NCBI RefSeq assembly: GCF_019049625.1 | Contig: NZ_JAFMOY010000118.1 | Location: forward strand, 1 to 64,000 | Source of the DNA: Rahnella ecdela | GTDB lineage: Bacteria; Pseudomonadota; Gammaproteobacteria; Enterobacterales; Enterobacteriaceae | DNA length: 64,000 nucleotides | Direction: 5' to 3' | Part shown: one piece after another, positions 63,964 through 64,000 of the stretch | How the letters are laid out: each line of letters begins with the position of its first letter | How positions within the stretch are numbered: position 1 is the stretch's first letter | Program-made: the position numbers and the translations under genes | The notes under the pieces: generated by a model | Seen by the model: only the letters and a program-made list of their open reading frames with translations | Database searches by the model: none | Told to the model about the DNA's origin: nothing

Positions 63964-64000
63964 ATGCAGATTATCGTACTTGGTTCCGCGGCAGGCGGCG
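63964..64000 (+). CDS. pqqB: PqqB, start only
   Basis: The first 12 codons, MQIIVLGSAAGG, are visible before the window ends. They match the opening of PqqB (metallo-hydrolase fold, hydroxylates the tyrosine ring during PQQ synthesis). The rest lies outside the window. Confidence 0.9.
   Translation, partial: MQIIVLGSAAGG

Overview
The window looks like enterobacterial chromosome, most likely Rahnella or a close relative in the Yersiniaceae. The grounds are a class A beta-lactamase of the RAHN type (56977-57864), an intact btsT-yjiX-yjiA-btsR-btsS block, a FhuE-type siderophore receptor, a dat-ddc diaminopropane operon, and the start of a pqq operon at the right edge. Coding density is high. 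I saw no rRNA, tRNA, CRISPR array, intact insertion sequence or prophage. The left 3.5 kb is the untidy part, with gene remnants and inverted repeats.

Layout. 1-3500: DJ-1 family gene, an exported protein, a muramidase fragment, an acetyltransferase and a broken aldo/keto reductase. 3510-7955: LysR regulator, thioesterase, a NemR-like repressor with a DJ-1 family gene sharing three identical operator sites, and a CynX/NimT-type exporter. 8151-19374: an 11 kb two-armed catabolic cluster. Its left arm is LacI regulator, two SnoaL/NTF2-like proteins and a histidinol-dehydrogenase-like enzyme. Its right arm is an MFS transporter, a second such dehydrogenase, SDR, alpha/beta hydrolase, HpcH/HpaI aldolase and bicupin. 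I cannot assign a substrate, and this is the best candidate for an undescribed pathway. 19486-25914: Lrp/AsnC regulator with an EamA exporter, an SOS-controlled umuC without umuD, an exported hydrolase, and a NepI-like MFS exporter divergent from a LysR gene.

26228-32062: pyruvate uptake transporter BtsT, its two small partners, and the pyruvate-sensing two-component system BtsS/BtsR next door. 32214-38459: IclR-controlled sugar-acid operon (SDR, FAH hydrolase, enolase-superfamily dehydratase, Ldh-type dehydrogenase, MHS transporter). 38456-41864: MarR regulator with two palindromic operators facing a TetX-like flavin monooxygenase, an orphan metal-chelate binding protein and a small membrane protein. 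42023-46329: treZ-treY, which make trehalose from maltodextrin ends. 46431-52021: stress-type DUF883 protein, a candidate small RNA, a lipoprotein, hydrolases, a LysR gene and an MscS-type channel.

52196-55072: ddc and dat, preceded by an 860-base non-coding stretch rich in hairpins. 55932-64000: aldo/keto reductase, beta-lactamase, chemotaxis receptor, fhuE with a likely Fur site, membrane dipeptidase, pqqA and the first codons of pqqB. Start codons were often moved inward from the longest frame, on ribosome-binding-site, signal-peptide or overlap evidence. Functions rest on recognised motifs and remembered family sequences, with no database search.
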